The notes below the pieces were generated by a model. That model made no database searches. It was given only the letters and a program-made list of their open reading frames with translations, and was not told where the DNA came from. Shown piece by piece: positions 1 to 10,185 of a stretch of 64,000 nucleotides of DNA. The position numbers were made by a program, and so were the translations under genes. Numbering within the stretch: position 1 is the first letter of the stretch; every line of letters starts with the position of its first letter. The stretch comes from Euglena gracilis (taxonomy: Eukaryota > Euglenida > Euglenophyceae > Euglenales), in assembly GCA_039621445.1 (NCBI GenBank), contig CP154956.1, forward strand, positions 47,039,291 to 47,103,290. The letters run 5' to 3'.

Positions 1-2
1 GT

Positions 3-3000
3 CTGGTGGTACCGGAAATCTCTTGTGCCGTTTCCATTGTGGAGGACTATGAGGAAGATTTGAGGGATAACATTACCCCCGGTGATGTTCACCGAATTCT
101 CGGTCAACTCCCAGCGGATCACCCGCTGAGCAAGCAAATTTTGCATGTCCACCAATGTGTTGCGGAATGCGCAACCATGCTCAACAAAGTTTTGCAGTTT
201 GATGAGGACAATCAAAGGGTTGTCAACACCAAACTGGAATATTGCTGGAATTATTTGCAGGAAATCGGCAAATATTGCCAACACAATTTTGAAAATGCGG
301 GGAAAGACCTTCAGCATTTTCGGGAAAGTGTTGACAGTATTTTGCGCATCCAACTTCCACAAAACTTCCAACAAATCAGTGAAACACTGCATGAAGCGGA
401 AACGCGGAATGATTCCAAGTTTCTGCATGTACAAGATGGTATGAGCCATCTTTTTGCCAAAGTGGAGTCTTGTTCAACAATGCTACTGCAACTGCAGCAC
501 CTGTTACAAGCGCAAAATGCCACCCCCAAAATGCCGGAAATCGGTAACTTTGTTGCGGTGGAGCATTTTGCCGCACTTACCACTTCTTTCCAAGAAGCCC
601 AACAACGGATTTCGCATCTTTGCTCGGAAATCGAGCATTTGAAGCAATTTCAAGTGAAAGTGCAAGAAAATTTTGTTCCCCGTACGCAAATCCAGGTTTT
701 GGAGGAACGCATCCTACACTTGGAGCAGAAATCCTGCCATTGTGCCGCAAATCAGGATGGATTAACCACCTTGAACGCGAAATTCGCGGATTGCACACAA
801 CGGTTGGATTTCGCGCAACAACAAACACAAAAGGACATTGGCGGTATTAATGCCACCGTTGTCGGTTTGCAGGAGCATGTTTCCGCATTTTCCAAGCGAA
901 TTCCCGACATTAGTGGTATTCAAGCCGCTATTGGGGAATTACAAAGCCGTTGCACCTTGTTGTCCACCACAGTAGCGGAAATTCGCGCACTTCCCAATAT
1001 CTCGCGCGCTCGGATATCCGAGTCACCGGAATTTCGCTCATTTTACGACAAAATGCTTGGTGACAACAAGGAAACCTTGCAAGCATTTTGCACGAGATTG
1101 ATTCAACTTGAGGAATCTGTGAATCGGAATGCCCGATCCATGCAAGATGAGGTTTTCACGGTTGGATGGACGAATTTCTGCGTTGTTGGAAAAGCCAACC
1201 GCGGAAAATTCGCGCACCACCGCGGAAACCCCACCAAATCACTCCACCAATTGCAAATTGTCTCAAATGCAGTAAAAGCGCTTACGGGTCAACTCCGGAA
1301 TGTGGAGGAGTGCAAAGGACAACTTGTCCAAGATTTACACTTGGTTTCTGAAAAGTTACCACACTTGGACGATTTTTCCCGTTACCGCAAACGCATTAGG
1401 CATTTGGAGACTGAGGTTGACCGTATTTGCGGCCAACTCCAGTTGGTGGAACATTTGGAAGAAACGGTGCATGACTTGTCCGCGAGTTTGGACAAAATGT
1501 CCGCTCCGGTACCAGTTGTGTCACCACCCAGCGCGGTAAGCGCTGCGGTTGGTATTCCAAATGTCCCGGAATCGCGTTCTCAAATTACCATTTCTGGAGT
1601 AGGAATCCCTACATCCACCGCGAATTTGGTACAACCACCCGCGAAAACGCGAATTGTACCACCTTTGCATTTGCCCACACCACAAACCCACTTTCCACAA
1701 CACATTTCCGATGAGGAAATTGACCCCCCGCTCGAAAGTTCGAGTGTCCACCAAGAAATTCAACATTCCAACCTTGTACGAGGAATGAGCCAACACCCCA
1801 CACCTGGTATTGGTCATGTATCGCATTCGCGATCATACCAACCACCATCGGGTTCTGGATTACCAGATCCCCCATCGGGTTTTCGGCGGGACACCCGCCC
1901 CACCGGGAGAAATTCACCACATTTTTCGCAACTCCCGCAGGAAAATCCTGCCACGCTTACACTTGGTGCGGGAAATCCTGCACGTGGTTCACATGGAGCG
2001 GAAAATCCGCGAAACGCGTTTGGTGTTAAGAATTACCCGGACCCAAACCCCTGGAATACCACCGAGGGTCAACGGGTTACTCAGAGAGGCTTCAAGGGCA
2101 CCATCGCAATCGCGAACAAGGTGAAACCCCAATGGGACGGGGATCCAACCACATGGAGACAATTTTTTCGGGACTGGGAGTACTACTGGGCACTCAAGGG
2201 ACCCACCCAAGACCCGAATCCCGAAGTAGTCAAGATGGAATTCATCGATTGCCTGCCGAGGGAGGATCGAGAACGCGCACGCAATTTGGTGATACGTAAT
2301 GTCGTATCATTCGATGACCTGGTTGAGCAATACGCTTCAACCAACTCGAGTCTGGTCACCAGTATTACCCTGGAGAAGAAATGGCGACAATGCGCGCCAT
2401 CGCATCGCAAATGGAAATCCATTGACCTTTGGTATGCCAAATGGTTAGCACTTGCTTCCGAAGTTGACGAACTTAGCGAGAAGCAAATGCGCCAAAAATT
2501 CGATGCGGTTTTGTTGCATTTCACACCATCCCTCGTGAAGGATATCCATCGCCAGGAGTTGGCTGGGCATGAGATGACTCTTTCCCAACGTTGGAATTTT
2601 GTGTCAAAGCAACTCAAGCTCACACAAGTTTTGGGACAAATACAGTCCGCTTTCCAAACGCATCCCACCGCGGGAATCCCTGCGGGTGCGGTTAATGCGT
2701 TGCAAAAATCACCCATGTCATCGAGATCACCCACCACGGGACCGAAAACGCGGAATCAGCGTTCTTCGGACCATGGCACGGACAAACTGTGCTTTTTGTG
2801 CAACAAATCTGGTCACATGTCTCGGGAATGCCCGAATCCCGATGCGCGAAAGCGTATTGGAAGCCCAAGGGGCTCAACCTCCTCACGGGGATCGGGTTCC
2901 TCGGCGTTTTCACGACAATCGCGAGTTTCACGTTCTTCGGAGAACCGCTTTAGCGGTAGTAGGCCCAAGTCACCATCGCGTGATGGTCGGGAAACCCGTC

Positions 3001-3017
3001 CTTCCCGCGGTCGGTGA
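3..3017 (+). CDS. gag: Ty3/gypsy Gag polyprotein, 5' partial
   Basis: Open reading frame of about 1003 codons that is still open at the left edge, so the true start is probably outside the window. The N-terminal ~500 residues are heptad-rich (many Leu, Gln, Glu, His) and look like coiled coil; a proline/serine-rich linker follows (about 500-700); then a capsid-like block with tryptophans (WDGDPTTWRQFFRDWEYYW region, nt 2125-2200) typical of retrotransposon gag. One CCHC zinc knuckle (C-x2-C-x4-H-x4-C) lies at nt 2790-2835, followed by an Arg/Ser-rich basic tail. The frame ends at a TGA that directly follows an Arg-rich run; the same frame stays coding-like beyond it. It would form the capsid that packages element RNA. 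Confidence 0.88.
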   Translation: MVVPEISCAVSIVEDYEEDLRDNITPGDVHRILGQLPADHPLSKQILHVHQCVAECATMLNKVLQFDEDNQRVVNTKLEYCWNYLQEIGKYCQHNFENAGKDLQHFRESVDSILRIQLPQNFQQISETLHEAETRNDSKFLHVQDGMSHLFAKVESCSTMLLQLQHLLQAQNATPKMPEIGNFVAVEHFAALTTSFQEAQQRISHLCSEIEHLKQFQVKVQENFVPRTQIQVLEERILHLEQKSCHCAANQDGLTTLNAKFADCTQRLDFAQQQTQKDIGGINATVVGLQEHVSAFSKRIPDISGIQAAIGELQSRCTLLSTTVAEIRALPNISRARISESPEFRSFYDKMLGDNKETLQAFCTRLIQLEESVNRNARSMQDEVFTVGWTNFCVVGKANRGKFAHHRGNPTKSLHQLQIVSNAVKALTGQLRNVEECKGQLVQDLHLVSEKLPHLDDFSRYRKRIRHLETEVDRICGQLQLVEHLEETVHDLSASLDKMSAPVPVVSPPSAVSAAVGIPNVPESRSQITISGVGIPTSTANLVQPPAKTRIVPPLHLPTPQTHFPQHISDEEIDPPLESSSVHQEIQHSNLVRGMSQHPTPGIGHVSHSRSYQPPSGSGLPDPPSGFRRDTRPTGRNSPHFSQLPQENPATLTLGAGNPARGSHGAENPRNAFGVKNYPDPNPWNTTEGQRVTQRGFKGTIAIANKVKPQWDGDPTTWRQFFRDWEYYWALKGPTQDPNPEVVKMEFIDCLPREDRERARNLVIRNVVSFDDLVEQYASTNSSLVTSITLEKKWRQCAPSHRKWKSIDLWYAKWLALASEVDELSEKQMRQKFDAVLLHFTPSLVKDIHRQELAGHEMTLSQRWNFVSKQLKLTQVLGQIQSAFQTHPTAGIPAGAVNALQKSPMSSRSPTTGPKTRNQRSSDHGTDKLCFLCNKSGHMSRECPNPDARKRIGSPRGSTSSRGSGSSAFSRQSRVSRSSENRFSGSRPKSPSRDGRETRPSRGR

Positions 3018-3521
3018 CCTGGACCCCCTACCCGAAAACGGGATTTCAATTCCGACTCTTCCTGATCTCGTTCGCGAAGTGGATCATCCTCTTCGCGCGA
3101 GTCACCGGGGAAACCCCGGTACACCGGTCACGGTCGACGGGAAACCCGTTCACCCCGACGGTTTGATGGGAGAACGGAATACCGTTCCCCTCGTTATGTG
3201 GAATCCCGCCACATATCCCGTTGTTCACTTTGCGGTTCTAAAGACCACCACTCATCCAAACGTCCAAGATCTCGTTCCCCCCGGCCCGGCTACGGAAATC
3301 GCGGTAAGCGCCGCGAGGACCGTGGTAACTCCTCCAACCGGCAAAAAGTCGGTTTCAAGATTTCTTGTTTGGAGGAGGATACCCCGGCTTCGGGCAGGGA
3401 GGGGGAGGAGACCTCGGACGGGGAATTTAATGAGGCCCGAATGGCGGTGCGCTCATTCAATTCCATTTATTCCACCAGAAAGTCCGTTGCCGGCTATGCG
3501 GCCGGTTCGGACTTGGAGTAG
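3018..3521 (+). pseudogene. Same-frame continuation of gag after two TGA stops
   Basis: Reading on in the gag frame past TGA 3015-3017 and TGA 3063-3065 gives uninterrupted Arg/Ser-rich sequence up to TAG 3519-3521. It includes a degenerate second knuckle (CSLCGSKDHH, nt 3228-3257; final Cys missing) and an acidic tail. Both TGAs sit in arginine-rich runs and would be CGA codons after one C-to-T change, as expected from CpG decay. The original Gag therefore probably extended here. Read-through in a live element is the alternative, less likely because pol is also frame-shifted. Confidence 0.6.
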
Positions 3522-4327
3522 GGGAGCCCGAGGTCCGAGGGCACGGACCTCTGGGCTGATGAACAGATGGAGGTAAGACCTGATCAACCTTGCCCCCCCT
3601 GCCCATCCGCCTTCACGGTCAGTACCCGGAATTATTTCGGGTCCCCTACCCCCCACTCCACATTTCCGCTCGGAATGCTGAGCAAAGTAGGAAAGGGTTC
3701 ATGGGAGAGCTGGCATGCAAACGTATTTCCGCCAGACCCTTCACTTTGCGTACCACCAATGGAATTATTCGTCCAAGCGGAAATTCGCATTCAAAATTTC
3801 TCCACCAAGGTGAAAATTTTAATTGACCCTGGTTGTCGCCACTGCTTTTTCGGTTGGGGTTGATACCGATCCCGCTCTTGGTAAGCGCCAAGAAACCGAT
3901 CAAAATTATAACCGCGGATAACACCCCCATGTGCGGTGGTGATTTGGGATGTGTGCTCGAGATACTCTTGCCCATCATTCCGAAGCATCACTCACACCCC
4001 CCACAATTACAACATTTCACCAATATTTGGGGTTACGAGTCCGGAATTCACAGGTCTGACGTAATTTTGGGATACCCATTTTTACGCCAGTACCGATTGG
4101 TTGTGGATTGCCACTCCCACGGTTTGCGCACAGCACCCACCACTTCATTGACACCCAAACCACCATCACCGTTGGCGTCCACCATGACGACCACCACTTT
4201 TCCAACACCGTTATCCACAAAGGCAACACCGTTATCCACAACACCAACAACCGTTTTCCACACCCGGGGTACGGAGAAAGCCTCCCCCTACCCAACGACA
4301 CACCTACAAGCGTTCCACATGAGGTAG
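3522..4327 (+). pseudogene. Retropepsin-like aspartic protease, frame-shifted
   Basis: In the gag frame the segment ends with ILIDPGC (nt 3815-3836), where a retropepsin active site (usually D-S/T-G-A) is expected. A shift near 3850 moves to a second frame with the flap-like stretch (KIITADNTPMCGG, nt 3899-3940) and the C-terminal LGYPFLRQYRLVVD (nt 4067-4110), which matches the usual LGxxFLxxYxxxID block. The active-site triplet reads D-P-G-C, so activity is doubtful even apart from the shift. A Thr/Pro-rich spacer follows to 4327. It would normally cut Gag-Pol. Confidence 0.7.
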
Positions 4328-5787
4328 GGCAAGCGAGTAGCGGTACCCCCGCCGTTCCACTGGGTTACAAGACGAAAGCCCAAAGGCCTGCAGTACGTAC
4401 GGTGTCGAGTAGTCGCCCAGCTACACCACCACTCCGTTTCCCACCAGTTGTGCCGAATCCAGGCACACCTGTACAAGACTCACCGGCTAATGCCATCGAC
4501 ACCCACTTACACGCACACCCGTCACGCCATCACACTTCCTACCAATGTGTGCACTGCAGGAGAATTTCCACCCAATCGGATTTCGATTGTGGATGTTTAG
4601 TTCAAAATCCGACACTAATCGCATTTCCGAATACGGAATACACATGCCATGATACACTTGGTTGCAGCCCGCAATGCGCGGAGATACACCGAGTACTCCC
4701 ACAACGCGGATTAGCCTCGTTGTTTGGACACGCGAAAAGCGTCATTCCTAATTTCAATCGCGAACACACTTGGTACGGATTTGATGCGGAATGGGGAAAA
4801 CCCCAACCTGTCCAAACTCCCTTGGGATTACCCCTTGAGGCAATGGAAGACAGCCCGCATGTTTGTGGATCCATTTATTGTGTTTCTACACTCCAACCCG
4901 GAAATCGGGTGCATGAATACGCGAAACGCGTATGGAATGCTTTAAATTCTGGTCAATATCGCATTTCGGAACGATGGTTTTCCAAAATCGCGACATTGGC
5001 TGATTCTTTTGATTTGACATTGGAAATCGATGCCTTTTCATCCAATGCACATGCCTGTTTGCCACGTCATTGGTCACAGCACTCCAACGCATTTGATAAA
5101 TTTTGGGATGATACGGTGTTATGGATGCACCCTCCCCCAAAAATTATCGAATGTGTGGCTGAGAAAATTCTGCGGGATGAAGCCCGTGGAGTTATTCTCA
5201 TACCCATCATTCCGGAAGCGGAATGGTTTACCCAACTATCGTACGTTTGTTTTCATTGGTGGGATTTACCCACTAATGTCCCGATTTTTGAGGATTTTTG
5301 TGGTAAAATATTACCACCCTTGCAAGAAATCATTTTTCGCGTATGTTTCTTCGACGCATTCGGAATGTCCGAATTTGCGGTGCCGAGGAAGCTCGGTAGC
5401 CCCAGGAATACCCTGGTGGTGTCCGCAGTCATCGAGAGTGCAGGTCAGCATCCTAAGTCAGCCGAATTCTGTTCGCGGATCACCCGCGAATTTCACGGTG
5501 TGCTGGAAAATCCAGTATACGCGTGCGACATCGACCCCACGATACGCGGTCCGTTCGGTGTTTGTAAGATCGAGCTTAAGGAAGGAGCTAAACCAAAGCA
5601 CCGAAAGTTTTTTCGTTGTTCGGGAGAACGCGAACAAGCTCTCAATGAAATGATTGAGAAGCCTATTCAGCGTAAGTGGATTGTACCCTCGAAAAGCGAG
5701 TGGACATCCCAGGCATTTGTTGTTCCTAAACCTCCAGACCCTCCGGTCAGAAGAAATGGAGACTGGTGCTGGATTACCGGTACCTGA
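4108..5787 (+). pseudogene. Pol segment: linker, methyltransferase-like domain, RT N-terminus
   Basis: Open for 559 codons in a third frame. Residues ~1-200 are low-complexity linker plus a Cys/His-rich patch (nt 4540-4690). Nt ~4940-5260 encode a globular domain with the pattern D-A-F-S-S-N, a Trp-rich middle, WMHPPP, then basic residues followed by a hydrophobic strand and EAEWFTQL. The same layout (DLFASPGN, YANPPW, VVPFWASAPWW) lies downstream of RNase H in the DIRS-type element at 12288-12540, where it is usually described as a Dam/N6A-methyltransferase-like domain. From nt ~5450 the finger region of RT begins (GPFGVCKIELKEGAKP, then VPSKSEWTSQAFVVPKP) and is cut by a frameshift near 5770. 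Confidence 0.75.
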
Positions 5788-6292
5788 ACTCCCAAACAAG
5801 GGATGATCCCTTCCCGCTCCCCCTGATCGAGGATTTGACCACCAAGCAATCAGAAAACCGGTTGTGGTCAATTTTCGATCTGGAGGACGGTTTTCACCAA
5901 ATGCACCCTGACTCCCAACCATACACGGCATTCGTGCATCCAAGGGTGTGTACCAATGGACGGTACTCCCCATGGGTGTTAAGAATGGCCCAGCCATGTT
6001 TCAACGCATGATACAATGGGTTCTACGCAATTTACCGTTTGCCATTGTGTACATTGATGATGTGCTGGTGGGAACACCACCACCATCCGCAAAATCGAGC
6101 GAGAATATCCTCGTCACACACTTCCACCATGTTTGCGCGGTATTACCCGCTTTTCAAAAACATGTGCTTTTCGCGAAAGGCGCGAAAATGCATTTGTTTC
6201 GGATACTTATAAAATTTTGCGGTAACATACTCAGCAATGGACAGCTGAAAGCCGCTCCGAGTAAACTCGAAGCCATTAAGAAATGCCCCTGA
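5766..6292 (+). pseudogene. Reverse transcriptase palm, split by a frameshift
   Basis: LDYRYLN at 5769-5790, LPLIEDL, WSIFDLEDGFHQM (first catalytic Asp block, nt 5867-5905), then a shift near 5985 into WTVLPMGVKNGPAMFQRM and YIDD at 6051-6062. YIDD is the canonical Ty3/gypsy catalytic box. Ends at TGA 6290-6292 and is followed in another frame by HLKGFLGLAQYY, the standard RT/RNase H connection, so the stop comes from another indel. Confidence 0.85.
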
Positions 6293-7547
6293 GGTAATCA
6301 AAACGATTACTCACCTCAAAGGATTTTTGGGATTAGCCCAATACTACGCGATATATATGAAGGACTTCGCGAAAATCGCGGTGCCCCACACCAAACAGCT
6401 CAAAAATCGGGCCGTTGACAACAGCAAAGTCATTTGGGATGACCAAATGCGCGAGGCCCTTGAGAAAATCAAGGTTTTGCTTTTGGAGAATGTTGTCCTC
6501 GAAATCGCGGACCCGTGTAAACCCTATGTCCTGGAAGTCGACAGCAGCGATTACGCTGTTGGCGGAGTTCTTAGCCAGCATAACGCGGCGGATGAGCTCC
6601 GAGCTGTGGCTTTCTTCAGCAGAAAGTTACAGGGCGACGATGGAAAAGGTCAAGTCAAGTGGAGTATACGCGAAAAGGAAACTTACGCAATCGTGCTTAT
6701 ACTCCAGAAATTCCGAAGCTGGGTAGCCAGCAGCCTCGTCCAGATCCTCGTCAAGACCGACCATGAGAGTCTCCAACACTGGTACACCGAGGATTTGAAC
6801 AAGGCCATGTCATCGGTCGGAAGGCGATGCAGATGGCATGAATTCTTGAGTCAATTCAATCTTGTGGTTATTTATACCCCGGGTCACACACAAAAAGTAG
6901 CGGATCCGCTCAGTCGGGCCCCTTGGTATTTCCCTGGGAACCCGGATGAGGGAGACGCGACTTTCCATGGAAGTCAGGAAGCTGAAGAATACGCACGTCG
7001 AAACGACGCTGCGGATAATCTTTTGGATTCTTTTCCCGTTTCACAACTATTCCTGGTCGCACCAGTGCGCGGCAGGCGACGACGTGGAAGCATGTCCGGA
7101 AACCGGCGTATTACGCGCACGGAGTCCCCTTCCCCACTGTTCTTTCGCGAATGGGATTATAGTCGTGATCCGGTGTATGACACCATTGTCACCAGACTTC
7201 GTAATGGCGAAGTGCTGGACAGTTACACTCTTTCACCTTTACGGTTGGTTTTTCGCATTGAATCGGGTTACAAATATTGTATTCCCCAGGACCTGGTTGA
7301 TGATGTGATTATGTGTTATCACACCCATGGTCACCCTGGGGCCCCCAAACTTCTTTCGTTGGTGGGCCGCAGGTATTGCACAACCCTGAGCGAGAAAGAG
7401 CTTTACTCACGCTGTTTGCGAATAGGGCAACGGTGTCAAATTTGTCAAGCGGTAAAACCCCGCAGAGGTACCCCCCCTGGTACGATGGTCTTCTTCCCCG
7501 TACCCCTGACATTTTTGCATCCCTCTGCATGGATTTTCTGGAATTAG
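6285..7547 (+). pseudogene. RT connection, RNase H and integrase H2C2 finger
   Basis: In one frame: connection (GLAQYYAIYMKDFAKIA), RNase H with first acidic residue in VLEVDSSDYAVGGVL (nt 6531-6575), catalytic Glu in IREKETYAIV (nt 6666-6696), Asp in VKTDHESLQHW (nt 6751-6783), and the terminal PGHTQKVADPLSR (nt 6880-6918). The integrase N-terminal finger follows: His pair in CYHTHGHPG (nt 7315-7341) and Cys pair in CQICQ (nt 7436-7450). A shift near 7480 separates it from the integrase core. Confidence 0.87.
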
Positions 7548-8605
7548 AACCGTGCAAAGTAACAGACGACAAAATTTACGATTACGTTTTTGTTGTCGTC
7601 TGCAGGCTGAGTGGGTACATTGTAGCCATTCCATGCCAGAAGTCAGGGTTGACTGCCCAAAGTTTGGCAACTATATTTTTGGAGAAATGCATTTGCTTAA
7701 TGATTTTACCGAATGAAATTGTGAGTGATCAAGACCATTTGATTTCTTCAAGGTTTTTCACCACTTTGTGCGGTTTACTCGGAATCGAGCAACATTTTTC
7801 CATTATATACCGACCCAAAGGCAATGGTAGTGCCGAGGCAGCCGTGAAATCCGTCGTGAATATGCTTCGCCTTTCACTGGCTGACTCGCGCAGCAACCAG
7901 ATATCAGTTCTACCATGGTCTTTGTTTTATATCAATACCCTACCAGGGTTGGTTTTGCCTCACTCCCCCTATAAATTAGTTTTCGGACGGGACCCTCCGG
8001 CCATAGGGGATGTCCCTTCGGAGAGACCCGCCCGAACGAGTGTCAGTTGCGAGACCTGGTTTGCGGAAGTAGAAAATCTACGTTCTGCAGTCCAGAAGCG
8101 CGTGACTGATATTCATGCAACTAAACGGAAATCGTTTTTGCAGAATTTCAAGTCACCTGTGTATAGTCCCGGTGACCGCGTGTGGGTGCGGAATAGCCGT
8201 ACTCGCATGCAGTCTTCCAAGCTGGACCCCCTCTGGCTCGGCCCCTGTGAAATCCTAGAAAGACTAGGTACCAGCGGGCGTTACAAGGTTGCATTACCGA
8301 ATGGTGTTGAGGACGTTCATATGGACGACTTCAAACCATACCTGTCGCCACCGGATGGGAAACCCATCCCGTGTCTGCACTTCAAACCCCGTTCCAGATT
8401 ACCTGAGACGGACGACTTTGTAGTCGATAAAATTATCGATCACAAAATCGACAAAGGTATGCACCTTTGGAAGGTCCGCTGGAAAGGGTATGGGCCCGAG
8501 GAGGACACTTGGGAGCCAGCAACCAGTTTTGTTGGGTATGTCCAGCAAGATTGGAAGCTGTGGAACAAGAAGCATAACATTGATGTTTCCATGACAAGTT
8601 TTTGA
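7490..8605 (+). CDS. Integrase catalytic core and C-terminal chromodomain
   Basis: DDE core: first Asp in LCMDFLELE (nt ~7529-7549), second in VSDQDHLISS (nt ~7724-7749), Glu in GSAEAAVKSV (nt ~7831-7857). A GPY/F-like C-terminal domain follows (LDPLWLGPCEIL, nt 8222-8260). The chromodomain occupies nt ~8409-8540 (FVVDKIIDHKI ... YLWKVRWKGYG-like core ... EEDTWEPATSF), with the aromatic residues that bind methylated histone H3. This targeting module defines chromoviruses. The frame ends at TGA 8603-8605. Confidence 0.9.
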   Translation, partial: LLPRTPDIFASLCMDFLELEPCKVTDDKIYDYVFVVVCRLSGYIVAIPCQKSGLTAQSLATIFLEKCICLMILPNEIVSDQDHLISSRFFTTLCGLLGIEQHFSIIYRPKGNGSAEAAVKSVVNMLRLSLADSRSNQISVLPWSLFYINTLPGLVLPHSPYKLVFGRDPPAIGDVPSERPARTSVSCETWFAEVENLRSAVQKRVTDIHATKRKSFLQNFKSPVYSPGDRVWVRNSRTRMQSSKLDPLWLGPCEILERLGTSGRYKVALPNGVEDVHMDDFKPYLSPPDGKPIPCLHFKPRSRLPETDDFVVDKIIDHKIDKGMHLWKVRWKGYGPEEDTWEPATSFVGYVQQDWKLWNKKHNIDVSMTSF

Positions 8606-8611
8606 GAACGC

Positions 8612-8979
8612 ATGGGAAACCCCTGCTTATTTCTCTTCTTTTTATCATTGATTCTTATCATTCTTTCTTTCCGCATACTTTTTAGCAAATTACACTTATG
8701 CGGCTACCCTTACCAAGTTACAACCAACAGCCCAATCATCCCACCGTACCGACCCCGGGCGGTATCATGCTGCCCGGTGGAAGGGAGCCAGGCGGAGGAC
8801 CGCCTTACCACCCCACCACTCACCCTCAACCTGACCAGTATGCGTACCGATACGGTACGCAGCCACCTGCACGGACTGCGGACCCTGATGACCGGGAAGA
8901 CGCGGCCCTCCATCCATCAGGCCCTAGTCGCCGCACACCGTATGCGGGTGTGATGATCCACCGACGGCGGAGACGATGA
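8612..8979 (+). other. Small ORF with hydrophobic N-terminus just after pol
   Basis: An ATG at 8612, six bases after the pol stop, opens with MGNPCLFLFFLSLILIILSF, a strongly hydrophobic segment that could be a signal anchor. The same frame runs to 8953; a second frame (8698-8979) is more plausible downstream, being Pro/Tyr/Gln-rich and ending in a run of arginines. This may be a frame-shifted remnant of an extra ORF of the chromovirus, or 3' untranslated sequence. No family recognised. Confidence 0.3.
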
Positions 8980-10185
8980 ACGGGTTATGCGTATGAGCGC
9001 AAAACCCGGCACCGACCAACTCACCCAGGCATTGTGGGATGACCACTGCCGAAAATTTGACAATCGAGAACCACCCATCCGGCCCTGTGGTGTATGTGCT
9101 CCCAGGCGACGATGACCGGTATGGTGTAGGACAATGACCCGGACGCGTCGGGATTCGCGGAGGCAATACCAGCGCTTCTGCCCCCCCCCTGGACCTGGGA
9201 GTGGAAGTCTCGCCACAGGTAGCACGGCAGTACCACCAGTTGGACTTACAGTGCACATTTTCGTGCTCACTTCCACGATTACCTCGAGAAGAGACCAGTG
9301 GAAGCACCGTCCGGAGTGAAAACTCCCACGGGTGAAAGAAAGTATGTTTTCGATCACCCTGAGCGCATGCCCCGGCGGGATTATCCTGCGAGGAGCCATG
9401 TGTCTCAGTACACCGGCCTTCTGGGGATTTCCCCCAGAGGCGCCAATGCCACGGGATCAGTACGTGTATCCACTCAACCCCACCCAACCATACCGATTAC
9501 CCTATCCCATAAGTCTGCCTGTGGAGCGGAAAACCCTCCCCCGACGTCTGACTATGACAATTGCCGAAGCGCTCCGTCCGCGGAAGCCGCGGCAGCGCCT
9601 CGTCGCGCACCAGTTCCCTACCGAGCACGGGATGAACCCGTTAACCCGGCCGGACTGGCCGGCCCGTTCGAGAATGAGGAGGAGCGTCAACAGTATGAAT
9701 ATGCTGTCACAATCAAACGACAAATAGCAAGTCGTCCCCCTGATCCGCGGCCCAGGGATACCTGTCCGGGAGGAATGAAACGAGAAGAGCGCAGCAGTAT
9801 GGTTGCTGCCCGTGTCGGCTCTCAACGGAGTCAGCTCATCACGATCAAGTCAAACAGCGCGGCAGACAGGAACTGTTGCTCCCAAATACCTCTTTCACCA
9901 CCCGAATTCAGAGGGGCCCCGCGTTGTTGTGGGGGCGCTGAACGCAACATTTCCGTCGCACAAGATTCTGACAGTATTCACTTACACTGTGATTCAATCG
10001 AAAAAGTTAGGACTGATGAGGAGCGTCAACAGTATGAATATGCTGACAATCCAACGACAAATCGCACGTCTGTTGCCGTCCCCTGTTTCCCCCGCCCGTT
10101 GGCCAGGAATACCCTGCCCTGTGCGGAAAATGACACGAGAGAGCGCCCAGCAGTATGAATTGCTGGAGGGGTACAAGCTGACAAG
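8980..10185 (+). other. Degraded ORF remnants between the two retroelements
   Basis: No intact gene. Overlapping open frames (9332-9727 and 9298-10158) have coding-like composition. A motif reading EERQQYEYA occurs at 9684-9711 and again at 10018-10045, and a weaker QQYELLEGYK follows at 10148-10180, so this stretch contains diverged tandem copies of one coding segment about 335 bp apart. It is most likely the decayed 5' (gag-like) part of the DIRS-type element, or the tail of the chromovirus. Confidence 0.4.

Larger units (their letters stand above)
1..8605 (+). mobile_element. Ty3/gypsy chromovirus, decayed, left end outside window
   Basis: Order of parts: gag with CCHC knuckle, aspartic protease, methyltransferase-like segment, reverse transcriptase, RNase H, H2C2 zinc finger, DDE integrase, C-terminal chromodomain. 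RNase H before integrase with a chromodomain after it is the chromovirus branch of Ty3/gypsy. Gag and the protease start share one frame broken by three stops (TGA 3015, TGA 3063, TAG 3519). Pol then changes frame near 3850, 4300, 5770, 5985, 6290 and 7480, so the copy is dead or badly assembled. I could not delimit LTRs: the 5' LTR lies left of base 1 and no repeat partner for a 3' LTR is visible. Codon use is A/T-richer than in the cellular genes to the right. Confidence 0.93.
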
